Shown here: positions 9,490 through 18,323 of the stretch, in pieces | How the letters are laid out: every line of letters starts with the position of its first letter | How positions within the stretch are numbered: the stretch's first letter is position 1 | NCBI GenBank assembly: GCA_013336165.1 | Contig: JAAXUF010000002.1 | Coordinates: forward strand, 183,879-247,878 | Length of the DNA: 64,000 bases | DNA from: Coriobacteriia bacterium | Lineage (GTDB): Bacteria; Actinomycetota; Coriobacteriia; Anaerosomatales; JAAXUF01 | Direction of reading: 5' to 3' | Position numbers and translations under genes: made by a program | The notes under the pieces: model-generated | Seen by the model: the letters and a program-made list of their open reading frames with translations, nothing else | Database searches by the model: none | What the model was told of the DNA's origin: nothing

Positions 9490-10713
9490 CTAGTCGCGCT
9501 CGAGCTCGGCAGCCAGATATTCGAGGAACAATCCCACGTCAGTAACAATACCCACTGTCTGCCAAGATCCACGGTCTGAGAGCTTAGTTACCACGGCGGG
9601 GTTGATATCGACGCACACGGTGGTGGTCGAAGCGGGCAGCATGTTGCCGGTCGCGATCGAGTGGAGCATCGTCGAGAGCATGAGGCACGCGCCCGCGTTC
9701 TGCGCGTAGGTGCGCATCTCGTTCTGGGCGTCGATGACGTCGGTGATGACATCGGGCAGCGGGCCGTCGTCGCGGATCGAGCCGGCGAGCACGAACGGCG
9801 TGCCGGTCTTCACGAGCGTGTACATGAGGCCTTTCGTGATGACGCCCTGCTCCACGGCCTGCGCGATCGAGCCGCAGCCGCGCACGGTGTTGATGGCGCG
9901 CAGGTGGTGCTCGTGACCGCCGTGCGTGGGGACGCCGTCGGCAAGCCGCACGCCGAGCGACGTACCGTAGAGCGCACTCTCGATGTCGTGCGTGGCGACC
10001 GCGTTGCCGCCGAAGAGCACGCTCACGTAACCGAGCTCCACCAGCCGCGCCAAGTGTTGCGCCGCCCCGGTGTGCACGACCGCCGGCCCCACGACCGCGA
10101 TCACGTCGCGTCCGGCCGCCCGCGTGTCGCGCAGCATGCGCGCGACCTCGGCGACGACCTGCGCCTTCGGCTTTTCGCTCGAAACCGCCGAGGACATGAA
10201 CTCGAACGCCTGCCGATCGCGCGGACGCTCATGCGGGTGCACGCGGATGCCCGCGTGACCGACGACGTACAGGTCGCCCTCGCGCACGTCGGCCATCGGG
10301 ACCGTCTCGGCGGCGCCCGCCGGGTCGACGCGCACGCCGAGGTCCATCTCGGTGTTGGCGACGCGCACCCAGCTGCCGCCGATACGGATGTCGGTCTCCA
10401 TGTTGGTGGTGGAGTAGAAGCCGTCGGGGAAGACGCCGTTCATGGGCGCGGACGCCAACTTCGCATCCGACGGCTCGCACGGCACCGCGCCGCTGTCCTG
10501 GATCTGCGACAGTATCTCGCCGAGCAGCTCCGGGCTCTCAGCCCGCACGCGGATCACCGCGACGGAGACGTCGTCGTTGGTGCGGCCGACGTCGAACGAC
10601 AGCGTCTCGAATTCGCCGCCGAGGGCGATGATGCGATCCATGACCTCGGACATGATGCCCGAGTCGATCAGGTGCCCCTCGATCCGGACGTCCTCGAACG
10701 CGGCTCCGGGCAT
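9490..10713 (-). CDS. TIGR00300 family protein (LOR/SDH-type, ornithine cyclodeaminase-like)
   Basis: A 407-residue protein of the TIGR00300 family. The first 100 residues form the small alpha/beta N-terminal module, with an RIEGHLIDSGIM start; the rest contains FGGNAVATHDIE, DGVPTHGGHEHHL, NTVRGCGSI and an AGSIRDDGPLPDV stretch. Family members include an archaeal ornithine cyclodeaminase and the C-terminal half of a cyanobacterial arginine-catabolic enzyme, so conversion of ornithine to proline is the best guess. It is unrelated to classical Ocd. The gene begins five bases after purE ends. Confidence 0.75.
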   Translation of the reverse strand: MPGAAFEDVRIEGHLIDSGIMSEVMDRIIALGGEFETLSFDVGRTNDDVSVAVIRVRAESPELLGEILSQIQDSGAVPCEPSDAKLASAPMNGVFPDGFYSTTNMETDIRIGGSWVRVANTEMDLGVRVDPAGAAETVPMADVREGDLYVVGHAGIRVHPHERPRDRQAFEFMSSAVSSEKPKAQVVAEVARMLRDTRAAGRDVIAVVGPAVVHTGAAQHLARLVELGYVSVLFGGNAVATHDIESALYGTSLGVRLADGVPTHGGHEHHLRAINTVRGCGSIAQAVEQGVITKGLMYTLVKTGTPFVLAGSIRDDGPLPDVITDVIDAQNEMRTYAQNAGACLMLSTMLHSIATGNMLPASTTTVCVDINPAVVTKLSDRGSWQTVGIVTDVGLFLEYLAAELERD

Positions 10714-10718
10714 CGCGT

Positions 10719-11183
10719 TTACGCCTCCGCCATCTCGGCTTTGAGCGCGACGATGTGCTCGCGATATTCCGGCATCGACGTGCCAAGGATCTGCGTTGCG
10801 AGGATGGCGGCATTGGCGGCGCCGTTGATGGCGACGCAGGCGACCGGCACGCCGGTCGGCATCTGCACCATCGACAACAGTGAGTCCAGTCCGCCGAGAT
10901 CGCTCGTCTTCATCGGCACAGCAATGACGGGCAGCGGCGTGAACGCGGCCACCACCCCGCCGAGATGTGCAGCCTTGCCAGCGGCAGCGATGATGACCTT
11001 GATGCCGCGGTCAGCGGCGGTGGAAGCCCACTCGTGGACGCGCTCGGGATTGCGATGCGCACTCGCGACGACGACCTCGAACGGCACGCCGAGCTCCTCG
11101 AGTTTGGTGCTGCAGGCCTCCATGACGGTGAGATCCGACTTGGAGCCCATGATTATCCCGACGAGCGGCGCGGTTTCGATCAT
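10719..11183 (-). CDS. purE: N5-carboxyaminoimidazole ribonucleotide mutase PurE
   Basis: A 154-residue class I PurE, which moves the carboxyl group of N5-CAIR to form CAIR in purine synthesis. Diagnostic blocks are GSKSDL, the SAHRNP loop with the catalytic His, AGKAAHLGGVVAAFTPLPVI and a C-terminal AINGAANAA. The ATG at 11183 is chosen because GGAGGA is four to five bases upstream. purK is not next to it; purD and purA lie elsewhere in this window, so the pathway genes are scattered. Confidence 0.95.
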   Translation of the reverse strand: MIETAPLVGIIMGSKSDLTVMEACSTKLEELGVPFEVVVASAHRNPERVHEWASTAADRGIKVIIAAAGKAAHLGGVVAAFTPLPVIAVPMKTSDLGGLDSLLSMVQMPTGVPVACVAINGAANAAILATQILGTSMPEYREHIVALKAEMAEA

Positions 11184-11331
11184 CGTTTCCTCCATAGTGC
11201 TAGAGCGGCAAAGCCGCCTAAGGGTCACCATCGGAAGCGTAGCAGATGCTACGACGTTGGTGGCAAAGCGAATGAACACAAGGAGGCATAGAGCCAGCGG
11301 GCCTCCCGCCAGTTCGTTCGGCAGGAGGCAC

Positions 11332-11730
11332 TCATTCGGGTGCAGAATTTGGCGGCGCGCCCTTCACTGCGAACATCACCCCGTCGATGCCCGCAAAATG
11401 CGCATCCTGCGTCCAGAGCGTGGCCCCGTGCGCCCGCGCCGTCGCAAGAATGATACTGTCCGCCATCGGGATGGTAAGCGAAGCACTCAGACGCGCGGCG
11501 GAAAGTGCCAGTGCCGCAGTCAGCTCAACAACCGCCCCCTGCTGCATGAGCGCTACCGCCTGCAACGCCTCGCCTTCACCGCGCTGCTGATACACTCGCT
11601 TGAACACTTCGTAAACACTCACGGTCGGAACTACGAGCTCATCTGTCGCTTCGATTGCGCCGGCGAAGAAGTCCGCTTCCGCGCTTCCGGCGAAGTACTC
11701 AAGCCAGCCTGAAGAATCGACGACGTTCAC
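11332..11730 (-). CDS. vapC: PIN-domain protein, VapC-like toxin
   Basis: A 132-residue PIN domain, the fold of VapC RNases. The expected acidic residues are visible: Asp 5 in VVDSSGW, the Glu in VYEVFKR, the Asp in PMADSIILATA and the Asp in WTQDAHF. Its start overlaps the stop of the AbrB-like gene upstream by four bases, the usual antitoxin-toxin arrangement. It probably cleaves RNA when free of its partner; the target cannot be told. Confidence 0.88.
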   Translation of the reverse strand: MNVVDSSGWLEYFAGSAEADFFAGAIEATDELVVPTVSVYEVFKRVYQQRGEGEALQAVALMQQGAVVELTAALALSAARLSASLTIPMADSIILATARAHGATLWTQDAHFAGIDGVMFAVKGAPPNSAPE

Positions 11731-11933
11731 AGCCGATCGTCCTCACGCGGCACGTCCGTCGCGATCCCGCGCAGAAAGCCGCGCATCTCACGAGCGGGGC
11801 GCAAAGGCACCAGTTCGACCCGGTCATCGTATTCGATGGCTTGGACCTGCTGGCCCGCACGCAGCCCGAGGCTTTCGCGAATCACCTTGGGGATCACAAC
11901 CTGGAACTTGGGCGAGATGGTGACGGTCGTCAT
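11727..11933 (-). CDS. vapB: AbrB/MazE-type antitoxin, VapB-like
   Basis: A 68-residue protein with an N-terminal swapped-hairpin AbrB fold (TTVTISPKFQVVIPKVIRE) and a short acidic C-terminal tail that would bind the toxin. The ATG at 11933 has AAGGAGG five bases upstream; the longer frame adds unlikely residues. It overlaps vapC by four bases. Autoregulation of the pair is expected from the family; near-palindromic AT-rich sequence (ATAACGATATCGT) lies just upstream at about 11949-11961. Confidence 0.85.
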   Translation of the reverse strand: MTTVTISPKFQVVIPKVIRESLGLRAGQQVQAIEYDDRVELVPLRPAREMRGFLRGIATDVPREDDRL

Positions 11934-12020
11934 CACGGCCTCCTTATCGATAACGATATCGTACAACGCATAGCTTATCGACCGAGGCAGCGTAACGCAA
12001 GTGGCTTCTCATGGTTCGGA

Positions 12021-12082
12021 CTGCCGCCGAGGAAGCTGAAGGCGCCGCTGCCGATGCGCGAGAACGTCCACACGCTCGCAGG
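12021..12082 (-). pseudogene. Relic of a HemN/HemW-like radical SAM gene
   Basis: Positions 12021-12056 match 21747-21782 of the intact radical-SAM gene with one mismatch, and 12057-12082 match 21837-21862 with two. The intervening 54 bases (18 codons) are missing. The flanks (to about 12120) show only weak further similarity. It is a small decayed fragment of a second copy or of a relative's copy; no start, stop or iron-sulfur motif survives. Confidence 0.7.
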
Positions 12083-12195
12083 TTCGGCCGAAGGCCTCGG
12101 CGGTCTTGCGATCGCCGAGGCCCACAATTCTGCCGGACTTCGAAACCCTCTCGGATCTGCTCCGCCTGGCGTCTATTACTCCCTAGCTACCGCGC

Positions 12196-13723
12196 CTACG
12201 CCCAAGCCGCGTTCTTAGCCGCCGAACCTCCCGCCTTGCGGCCCCAGTGGACGCAACCGCCGACTGCGGTGCCCGAACCGGGGTAGTACGCGCCGATCCA
12301 TCCGCCTGCGGCAAGTCCGGCCGCATAGAGCCGCGGAATGGGTGCGTTGTTGACGTCGATGACCTGAGCGCTGACGTCGATCTTCAGGCCGCCGATCGAA
12401 CCCAGGTTGAAGGAAACCTGTTTGTAGGCGTAGAAGGGCGCCTTGACGATGGGCAGGATCTGGGTGTTGCGCTGGTAGTCGACGTCTTTGCCGGTCTTGA
12501 CGATGTCGTTCCAGCGAGCAAGCGTCGCGACCAGGTTGGCAGCCGGCACCTTGATGGCTGCTGCGAGCGCTTCGACCGTATCGGCCTTGACGAGCGCGCC
12601 TGACTTGACGGCCGCCGCGAGCGCATCTCCGCCCCAGGTGGGGCCCTTCGCCGCCGCGTCGGCATCTAGGATCATGTAGGTCGGCGCCTGCCACATCACG
12701 TTCTGCTGGTAGATCGCGCGGTACATACGTCGCGTCTTCGCACACGAAACGCTGGCCCTGGCCGTTGACGTAGACGCACGTCAACTGAGGTGCAGCATCG
12801 CTTGTTCCCTGATAGGTGACACCGCAGAAGTCGATCGTTCCGCCCGGCATCACTACATCGGCGCCGATCTCCATGCCCATGCGGATACCGTCACCGGTGT
12901 TGGTCTCGGCGACCAGAACCATCTGCGTGGTGTTGTCCCAATACTGCTGCGGGCACAGTGCCTGCGACATCGCCTTGTTGCGGTCGATGCTGGCGGTGGC
13001 GATGACGACGCCCTTGTTCGCCTTCACGCGGATGGTGCCGGAGCTAGTCTTGGCCTCCACGCCGATGACACCGTTCTTCGCATCGGTGATGAGCTTGGTG
13101 ACCTCGGTCTCAACCTCGATCGTCGCGCCCTTCTTCTTCGCCGCCGCGGCAAGAGCATCGGTAAGGGGCTTGCCGCCGGCGGCTGCTCCGCCGCCCTTAT
13201 AGACGTGGATGCGGTCGGCGAAGTAGGTCGTCTTGTCCAGGTACGGCGTATGGCAGTGACCGTAGACCGAGACGAACTCAAGGCCCTGAGCCACGAGCCA
13301 GTCGATATGACCAGCCATCGCGGAGGTCTGATCTTTGATGAGGTCGTCGTTGACGAGACCTTCGCCCAGGGTCTTCCACGTCTGGAAGTGCTTCTCGGCC
13401 GTGTCGTCCTGGTACTTAGTGAACTTCTTCTGATACGACGTGCCTGCGGCCTGGATGACACCGCCGGACAGAGCAGTGGTACCACCCGTGCCAACGCCTT
13501 TCTCCAGTACGAGTACCGAGGCACCCGCCGTGGCGGCCTCAACGGCTGCCGCAAGACCGGTGCCGCCACCGCCCACGATGACCACGTCTGCGGTCTTGTC
13601 CCACTTGCCAGTGTCGGTGGAGGCCTTTGAGCACCCGCTGAGGACACTTGCACCTGCGAGAGCGGCACCGGCAAGTGCCGCCGTCTTGATAAACGCACGC
13701 CGTTCGATCTGATTCTCCAACAT
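12196..13723 (-). pseudogene. Tat-exported FAD-dependent reductase (fumarate reductase-like), frameshifted
   Basis: A flavoprotein of the fumarate/urocanate reductase type in two frames. The first part (13723 to about 12727) has a Tat signal (RRAFIK), a lipobox-like LSGC, the FAD-binding VVIVGGGGTGLAAA, and a TGDGIRMG block. After VCEDATY the frame shifts by one at about 12720-12727, and the rest (YRAIYQQN to the C-terminal GGLKID and YAAGLAAGGW blocks) continues in another frame to 12196. Removing one base restores a DATYYRAIY reading. It may be a true pseudogene or a sequencing error. GGGAGAG precedes the ATG. The Fic-like gene is divergent. Confidence 0.85.
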
Positions 13724-13883
13724 GTGTTCTCTCTCCCTTGATTGTTCACAGTGGAAATCTTGCGATCTTAGGTTGAGGTTCTCTCCTTTCGCAGTGCGGC
13801 AGATGGCAGATCATTTGAAACGCAGGTTCGCCCTTCGAGCGCTAACCCGCAATAATGGTCTGCTCACTCGATTTTTGGGTCAA

Positions 13884-13964
13884 TATCGCAATATTTGATA
13901 GGTCTATTGCTGCCTTCAAAGAGCCGTGACATGCTATTACCTATCAATTGTTGATATCGCGATA
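13884..13964. promoter_or_regulatory. Inverted pair of operator-like repeats
   Basis: TATCGCAATATTTGATAG (13884-13901) recurs on the other strand at 13964-13941 as TATCGC-GATAT, six extra bases, then TTGATAG. The right copy contains the perfect palindrome TATCGCGATA (13955-13964). The repeats lie between the frameshifted flavoprotein gene and the Fic-like gene, in the 274-base divergent region, and could bind the Fic-like protein's winged helix. Confidence 0.4.
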
Positions 13965-13997
13965 CTTCAGCCAGCAGCCGGTCACAAGGAGAGCACA

Positions 13998-15305
13998 GTG
14001 TCCACACGGAAGACCGTCGATCAGATCCTGTCGCTGTTGAACGATGAGAACTTCGTGCAGCTTCGCTATCGCGCAAGCCGTACGCCGATCCTGTGGGAGG
14101 ACTTCCTGCGCATGGAGACCCCGGCAGGACTGAGTCACGAGGAGGCATGGGCCATCCTCAACACAATCCGTAGGCAGACAGCAATCTACTTCGCGGTCCC
14201 CTCCTACAAAGATAGCCGACGTGTTCCAGCGTGGTACATGCTGCCTCACTCAAGCGTGATCTGCCTGCATCAGATCGAAGGACACTGTGGTGCCGACTCC
14301 CAGCTGCACCTCGCGATCGCAGAGAGAGCAGGCAAGCACTTCGTCATCCAGTCGATGATCGAGGAGGCAATCGCTTCGGCCCGGCGCGACGGACTCGATG
14401 TCGACTATGAGAGTGCCCGCGAGGTCCTTCGCGGCGAACGAAGCCCGAGCAGCTGTGGCGAGCAGCTCATTCTCAACAACCATCAGGCCCTCTGCGACCT
14501 GGAGCAATACGCGGGCAGGGAGTTTACGCCCGACCTGATCCGAGAACTGCACTCACGGTTGACTGAGGGCGTCTCCGATGAGGCGACGACGTGCAAGCCG
14601 CGACCCCTGCCTATCGTGAAGCCATTCGAGCACGGACCTGCAGAAATACTCGATTACATCTGCTCACTCGCCAACGGGACTGCCGGTGATCCGGCCCAAC
14701 ACTCCGTCGTGACTGCGATGTGCATCCAGTATTCATTCTGGGACTTCCAGCCCTTTGCCTACTGGAACTCCATGGTCGAGAGCATCGTCACAAGGCTCTA
14801 CCTGATCAAACGAGGCTATCCGGTGCTTCAGTACCTTCCGCTGTCCAAGGCGACCCTTGATTGGGAGGACGGGCTCATTCGCCCGCCCTCGGTCTTGTGC
14901 AGTTTCGAAGATGCGCGTCTCGATTGTGATTCATCGGAAGATTTGACCCTGCACATAGCGGTCCTGCTACAGCTGATGCTCAAGGAAGTCGCAGTACTCG
15001 AACGGACAATCGCAACCATGCAGGCGCGGGACGATCATCTGCACAAGATGCTGAGTTGCGATCCGACGATCAACCCCCGCCAGCGCACGATCCTGAATCA
15101 GGCGCTTCGGACACCCGACCGGGAGTTCAAGATCGGAACTCATCGCGCGATGCACCAAATCGCATACGCCACGGCGCGGGCCGACCTGTTGGGCCTCGTG
15201 GATCACGGATTCTTCCGCAAGGAGCAGAACGATAAAGCGTTCGTCTTCCGCGCATGTCCGGACCTCAAGACGCTCATCGAGAACCATAGACCTCGCGGGC
15301 GGTAG
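13998..15305 (+). CDS. Fic-fold protein with degenerate active site and C-terminal winged helix
   Basis: A 435-residue protein. Residues 215-290 follow the Fic domain pattern, including the LIKRGYP and YLPLS blocks that follow the core. The catalytic motif HPFxDGNGR is replaced by Q251-P-F-A-Y-W-N-S-M259: the His and Arg needed for AMPylation are gone. Residues 365-430 look like the winged helix found in Fic-wHTH regulators (TARADLLGLVDHGFF). The GTG start at 13998 has AAGGAG six bases before it. It is divergent from the flavoprotein gene, so a transcription regulator built from a dead Fic enzyme is likely. Confidence 0.65.
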   Translation: MSTRKTVDQILSLLNDENFVQLRYRASRTPILWEDFLRMETPAGLSHEEAWAILNTIRRQTAIYFAVPSYKDSRRVPAWYMLPHSSVICLHQIEGHCGADSQLHLAIAERAGKHFVIQSMIEEAIASARRDGLDVDYESAREVLRGERSPSSCGEQLILNNHQALCDLEQYAGREFTPDLIRELHSRLTEGVSDEATTCKPRPLPIVKPFEHGPAEILDYICSLANGTAGDPAQHSVVTAMCIQYSFWDFQPFAYWNSMVESIVTRLYLIKRGYPVLQYLPLSKATLDWEDGLIRPPSVLCSFEDARLDCDSSEDLTLHIAVLLQLMLKEVAVLERTIATMQARDDHLHKMLSCDPTINPRQRTILNQALRTPDREFKIGTHRAMHQIAYATARADLLGLVDHGFFRKEQNDKAFVFRACPDLKTLIENHRPRGR

Positions 15306-15363
15306 CCTGACGGATGCGTTCGCTCACAGCGGTCATTTCCGAGAGTCGAACACCTAGCTGTGT

Positions 15364-16293
15364 TTAACCTTCAGCTTCGATCGCGAAGTTTCTCTCCACA
15401 TAGTCGATGAAGAGCTTGAATGCAGGATCATCATTATCCGCGGAATAGACTAGTGAGCCTATGACGGACGCATTCTCGTCGAACGACCTTAGGACCATGT
15501 CCTCACGCACTGCTATCTCCAGCACTAGACTAGCCTGAGTCCCAACCAGGAATACGGCTTGCTCGTCTGACTCGAATAGAAATAAATTTCGGATCGAGTC
15601 CGCGTCCCTGTAATCGGGAGTGAAGGGAATTCCGTGATCTGCCGCGAACCGTTTCATCGAGAACTCCAGGTCCTGGAAACGGGCACCCCTGGCGATGAGC
15701 AAGGGGTAACCAGCCAGATCTTTCACGAGGAGCGACGCCTTCGTGGCGAGCGGGTGCTTCCTATGCACCCACACACAGAACGAATCGTTGCAGATAGGGA
15801 CTGAATCGACATGGCTCCCATCGGAAGCAACCAACTCCGGACGGAAGTTGAAGAAGAGCCCGCAATCAATTCTACCTTTTGATATTTCATCCAATACGAA
15901 TTCTTGGCAATCACTCTTCATGACCACATCGATAAGCGGGTACTCCTTGCAGAAATCACTTACGATCTTCGCGATGATCGCTCCGGCCTTACCAGGCGAG
16001 TAGGGCTCTCTGACAATTACTTTACCGCTCAAGCCATTCTTAATGGATTGGCAGCTAGCGACTGCCTCGTCGTAGGAGTCCAGAACCTGCTGAGCATGCG
16101 ACAGAAAGAGCCTGCCTGCTGTTGTGATACGTATATCTTCGTGACGGTCAACGAGTTCCACGCCCAGTTCGTTTTCCATGGCGGCGATGTGGTTACTCAT
16201 GGCGGGTTGCGAGATATGAATCTCCTTTGCCGCACGACTGAAATTCAGATATTTTGCGAAGACGACGAATTCCCGGATCGAATCAATGTTCAT
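15364..16293 (-). CDS. LysR-family transcriptional regulator
   Basis: A 309-residue complete LysR protein. The N-terminal helix-turn-helix (FVVFAKYLNFSRAAKEIHIS, then QPAMSNHI) is classic, and the rest is the substrate-binding domain. The gene converges on the Fic-like gene and lies downstream of the MFS transporter on the same strand, 393 bases away, so the transporter or the flavoprotein may be its target. The AT content is higher than in the core genes nearby, which suits an accessory region. The effector is unknown. Confidence 0.92.
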   Translation of the reverse strand: MNIDSIREFVVFAKYLNFSRAAKEIHISQPAMSNHIAAMENELGVELVDRHEDIRITTAGRLFLSHAQQVLDSYDEAVASCQSIKNGLSGKVIVREPYSPGKAGAIIAKIVSDFCKEYPLIDVVMKSDCQEFVLDEISKGRIDCGLFFNFRPELVASDGSHVDSVPICNDSFCVWVHRKHPLATKASLLVKDLAGYPLLIARGARFQDLEFSMKRFAADHGIPFTPDYRDADSIRNLFLFESDEQAVFLVGTQASLVLEIAVREDMVLRSFDENASVIGSLVYSADNDDPAFKLFIDYVERNFAIEAEG

Positions 16294-16686
16294 TGGGCAT
16301 CTCGTTCCTAGTGGCAGCTAGAAGACACATGTCCATACGTTATGGTACCTATGCACTCACGAATTAACCGCAAAATGGCTATGCACCGCCCTGAATGGCA
16401 GAAGTTGCTGCAACCCTTTTGGTCCCGTCCCACATTTCTTTGGAGCGTGATCACGTCTGCGTCATGTTCCGGATTCTCCGCTGTTGTACCTAGCTTTACA
16501 AGCGTCAAGTTATCCGATGAACTCGACCGCGTAAGGTCGCGTAGCAGCGTCTCCTTCTGCTCAGGATCTTAGGTTCGCTGAGACTAGATAAAAAGCGACT
16601 TCTATTCCAAATCTGGACTGGGCTGTTTTGCCCCGAGTAGCCGAAGTGGGCTCTCTGCCGCAGCTTGTGCAAACATTCCTTTGCTG
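16294..16686. other. Intergenic region without a supported gene
   Basis: A 393-base gap between the LysR and MFS genes. Short open frames on both strands (16342-16572 plus, 16308-16508 minus) have no recognisable motif, poor start context and unlikely composition. It is presumably the leader and promoter region of the LysR gene plus the trailer of the MFS gene. I see no strong hairpin. Confidence 0.6.
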
Positions 16687-17961
16687 CTACCCCGCGGCTT
16701 CCGCCTCGGTGGCTGCAGTATGCTTCAGCGACGTTCCGGTCCTTAGGGAGGCGAGGCCGGCCAGCAGGATGAGCACCGCGAGAGCAATTCCTCCAACAAA
16801 CAGACCGGCACTTCCGAGTGATGTCATGATCATGCTCCAGATGGTCACACCGAACGCGCCGATGAACGTTTGAACCGTGGAGATGCGGCTGTAGATCTGG
16901 CTGAATTCACGGGTCCCGAAAATCGAGCGAGCCATGAGGGGGACCTGGACGAGTGCACAGGCGAAGAAGATCCCAAACAGGAACCCGGAGACCAGAATGA
17001 TCGCGACGGACGTTAGTATGAGCCACATGCCGAGCAGACCAAGCGCGCCGCAGACGCTCGCAAGAATCAGTGCCAGCGGAATGCTCTTGTCGTTGACAAT
17101 GCCTAGGCCGATCTTCCCGAGGGCTTGGCCGAGCATCGCGGCCGACGAGAGTGCAGCGCCGAGTGTCACTGCCGCTGCGGCCAGCGGAAGCTTGGCGATA
17201 TAGGCCGGCAGGAGCTGGTAAATGCCGGTCATGAGGCCCAGGCCGACAGCGAAGAGCGCCATCAAGTAGAAGGCCCATGACTTCATCGCAGTTGAGGCCG
17301 AGACGCCGGTGGCAGCTGGCCTAGCAGTCCCTGCGCCGCTCGCCTCACCCATGTCGCCGTATCGCAGCAGCCCCAAGTCACTCGGAGAGGTCCTGACCGC
17401 GAACAGCATGAAGGGCAGACACAGTACGACACAGACGATGCCAAAGACCCGGTAACTGGTCTGCCATCCGTAGTTGGTGATCAGCCAGGCCCCAATCGGG
17501 TTGAAGATGACTGCGGCGATGCCGGTGAACGCGAGGCAGAGGCCCATGAAGAATCCCACGCGCTCTTTGAACCAGCGGTTGATCATCGTCGGTATGAAGA
17601 GGTAGACGAAGAATGGCATCACCAAGCCGAGCACAACGCCGGCGGCATAGAAATAGTAGACGGACTTGGCGATACTCATGATGAAGAAGCCGGCGCCCAC
17701 CACCAGTGTTGCCACGGTGCCCAGGACTCTGACATCTGTCTTGGCCATCAGCTTTCCCCAGAATGGCAATACTGCGGCCAATACGAGAAAGAGTATCGTC
17801 AAGTATAGTGCGAACGACGTGAGGCCTATCTTCAGTGACTTCAGCACCGGCGGGAAGAAGATGCCGGCGCAGTTGAACACCAGCGCAGTGACAAACGCTA
17901 CCGATATTCCGGCGGCAACAACAAGGTAGTGCCGAAAGTGAGATTGCTTGGTCTCTTGCAT
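16687..17961 (-). CDS. MFS transporter (OFA-like)
   Basis: A 424-residue, 12-segment major facilitator protein with the RWFKERVGFFMGL motif between segments 4 and 5 and the APxxxxL-like spacing of oxalate/formate antiporter relatives. The ATG at 17961 follows an AGGGG stretch; the extra 21 residues upstream are hydrophilic and unlikely. In Coriobacteriia such carriers often sit beside exported flavin reductases, so import or exchange of a reductase substrate or product is plausible. The substrate is not predictable. Confidence 0.85.
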   Translation of the reverse strand: MQETKQSHFRHYLVVAAGISVAFVTALVFNCAGIFFPPVLKSLKIGLTSFALYLTILFLVLAAVLPFWGKLMAKTDVRVLGTVATLVVGAGFFIMSIAKSVYYFYAAGVVLGLVMPFFVYLFIPTMINRWFKERVGFFMGLCLAFTGIAAVIFNPIGAWLITNYGWQTSYRVFGIVCVVLCLPFMLFAVRTSPSDLGLLRYGDMGEASGAGTARPAATGVSASTAMKSWAFYLMALFAVGLGLMTGIYQLLPAYIAKLPLAAAAVTLGAALSSAAMLGQALGKIGLGIVNDKSIPLALILASVCGALGLLGMWLILTSVAIILVSGFLFGIFFACALVQVPLMARSIFGTREFSQIYSRISTVQTFIGAFGVTIWSMIMTSLGSAGLFVGGIALAVLILLAGLASLRTGTSLKHTAATEAEAAG

Positions 17962-18222
17962 GGATGGACCCCTGTCTGCTCCTTGGCAGTAGAGACTCCC
18001 GACGACTTGCCAATAGGACAACAAGACTCACACTGCTCTGCCTCGCCCGCTTACGCAAGCGACAATTTGTGAGTTCGCCGCGCGACGTGGAAGATCGGAA
18101 GTGCACCGCCCGGCTCGGTTGGGCAGCACCCAGCTCTGGGACCAGCTGGAGTGTTAGGGTTTCCAGTTTCACGATCATCGTAGCGGACTTGATCACGCCG
18201 CGCCCGCAGGGTATGCGGCCGC
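17962..18222. other. Upstream region of the MFS gene, no gene seen
   Basis: This stretch lies between the MFS start and the IS3-family remnant. The open frame on the plus strand has no domain and no convincing ribosome binding site. It may hold the MFS promoter; I found no clear -10/-35 pair. Confidence 0.5.
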
Positions 18223-18297
18223 TTATTCGACCGGCGTCATATAGCCAAGCGAACTATGCAGGTGCTCTGTGTTGTACTAGGTTCTGAACCGCTCAAG
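18223..18297 (-). pseudogene. IS3-family transposase remnant (C-terminal end of OrfB)
   Basis: On the minus strand the frame reads ERFRT, a stop, YNTEHLHSSLGYMTPVE, then a stop. The pattern YNxxxxHSSLGYMTPVE is the hallmark C terminus of IS3-family integrase-type transposases. The internal TAG at 18277-18279 and the absence of any upstream part of the gene show that only a decayed end remains. Confidence 0.8.
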
Positions 18298-18323
18298 AAG
18301 AACACGGGTGGTCCTTGGCGTTC

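Noticed and set aside
9661..11712. 683-residue plus-strand open frame
   Set aside because: Antisense shadow across the TIGR00300, purE and vapC genes; His/Arg-rich composition without domains, caused by high GC.
16342..16572. 76-residue open frame in the LysR-MFS gap
   Set aside because: No motif, no good ribosome binding site and Ser-rich random-looking composition.
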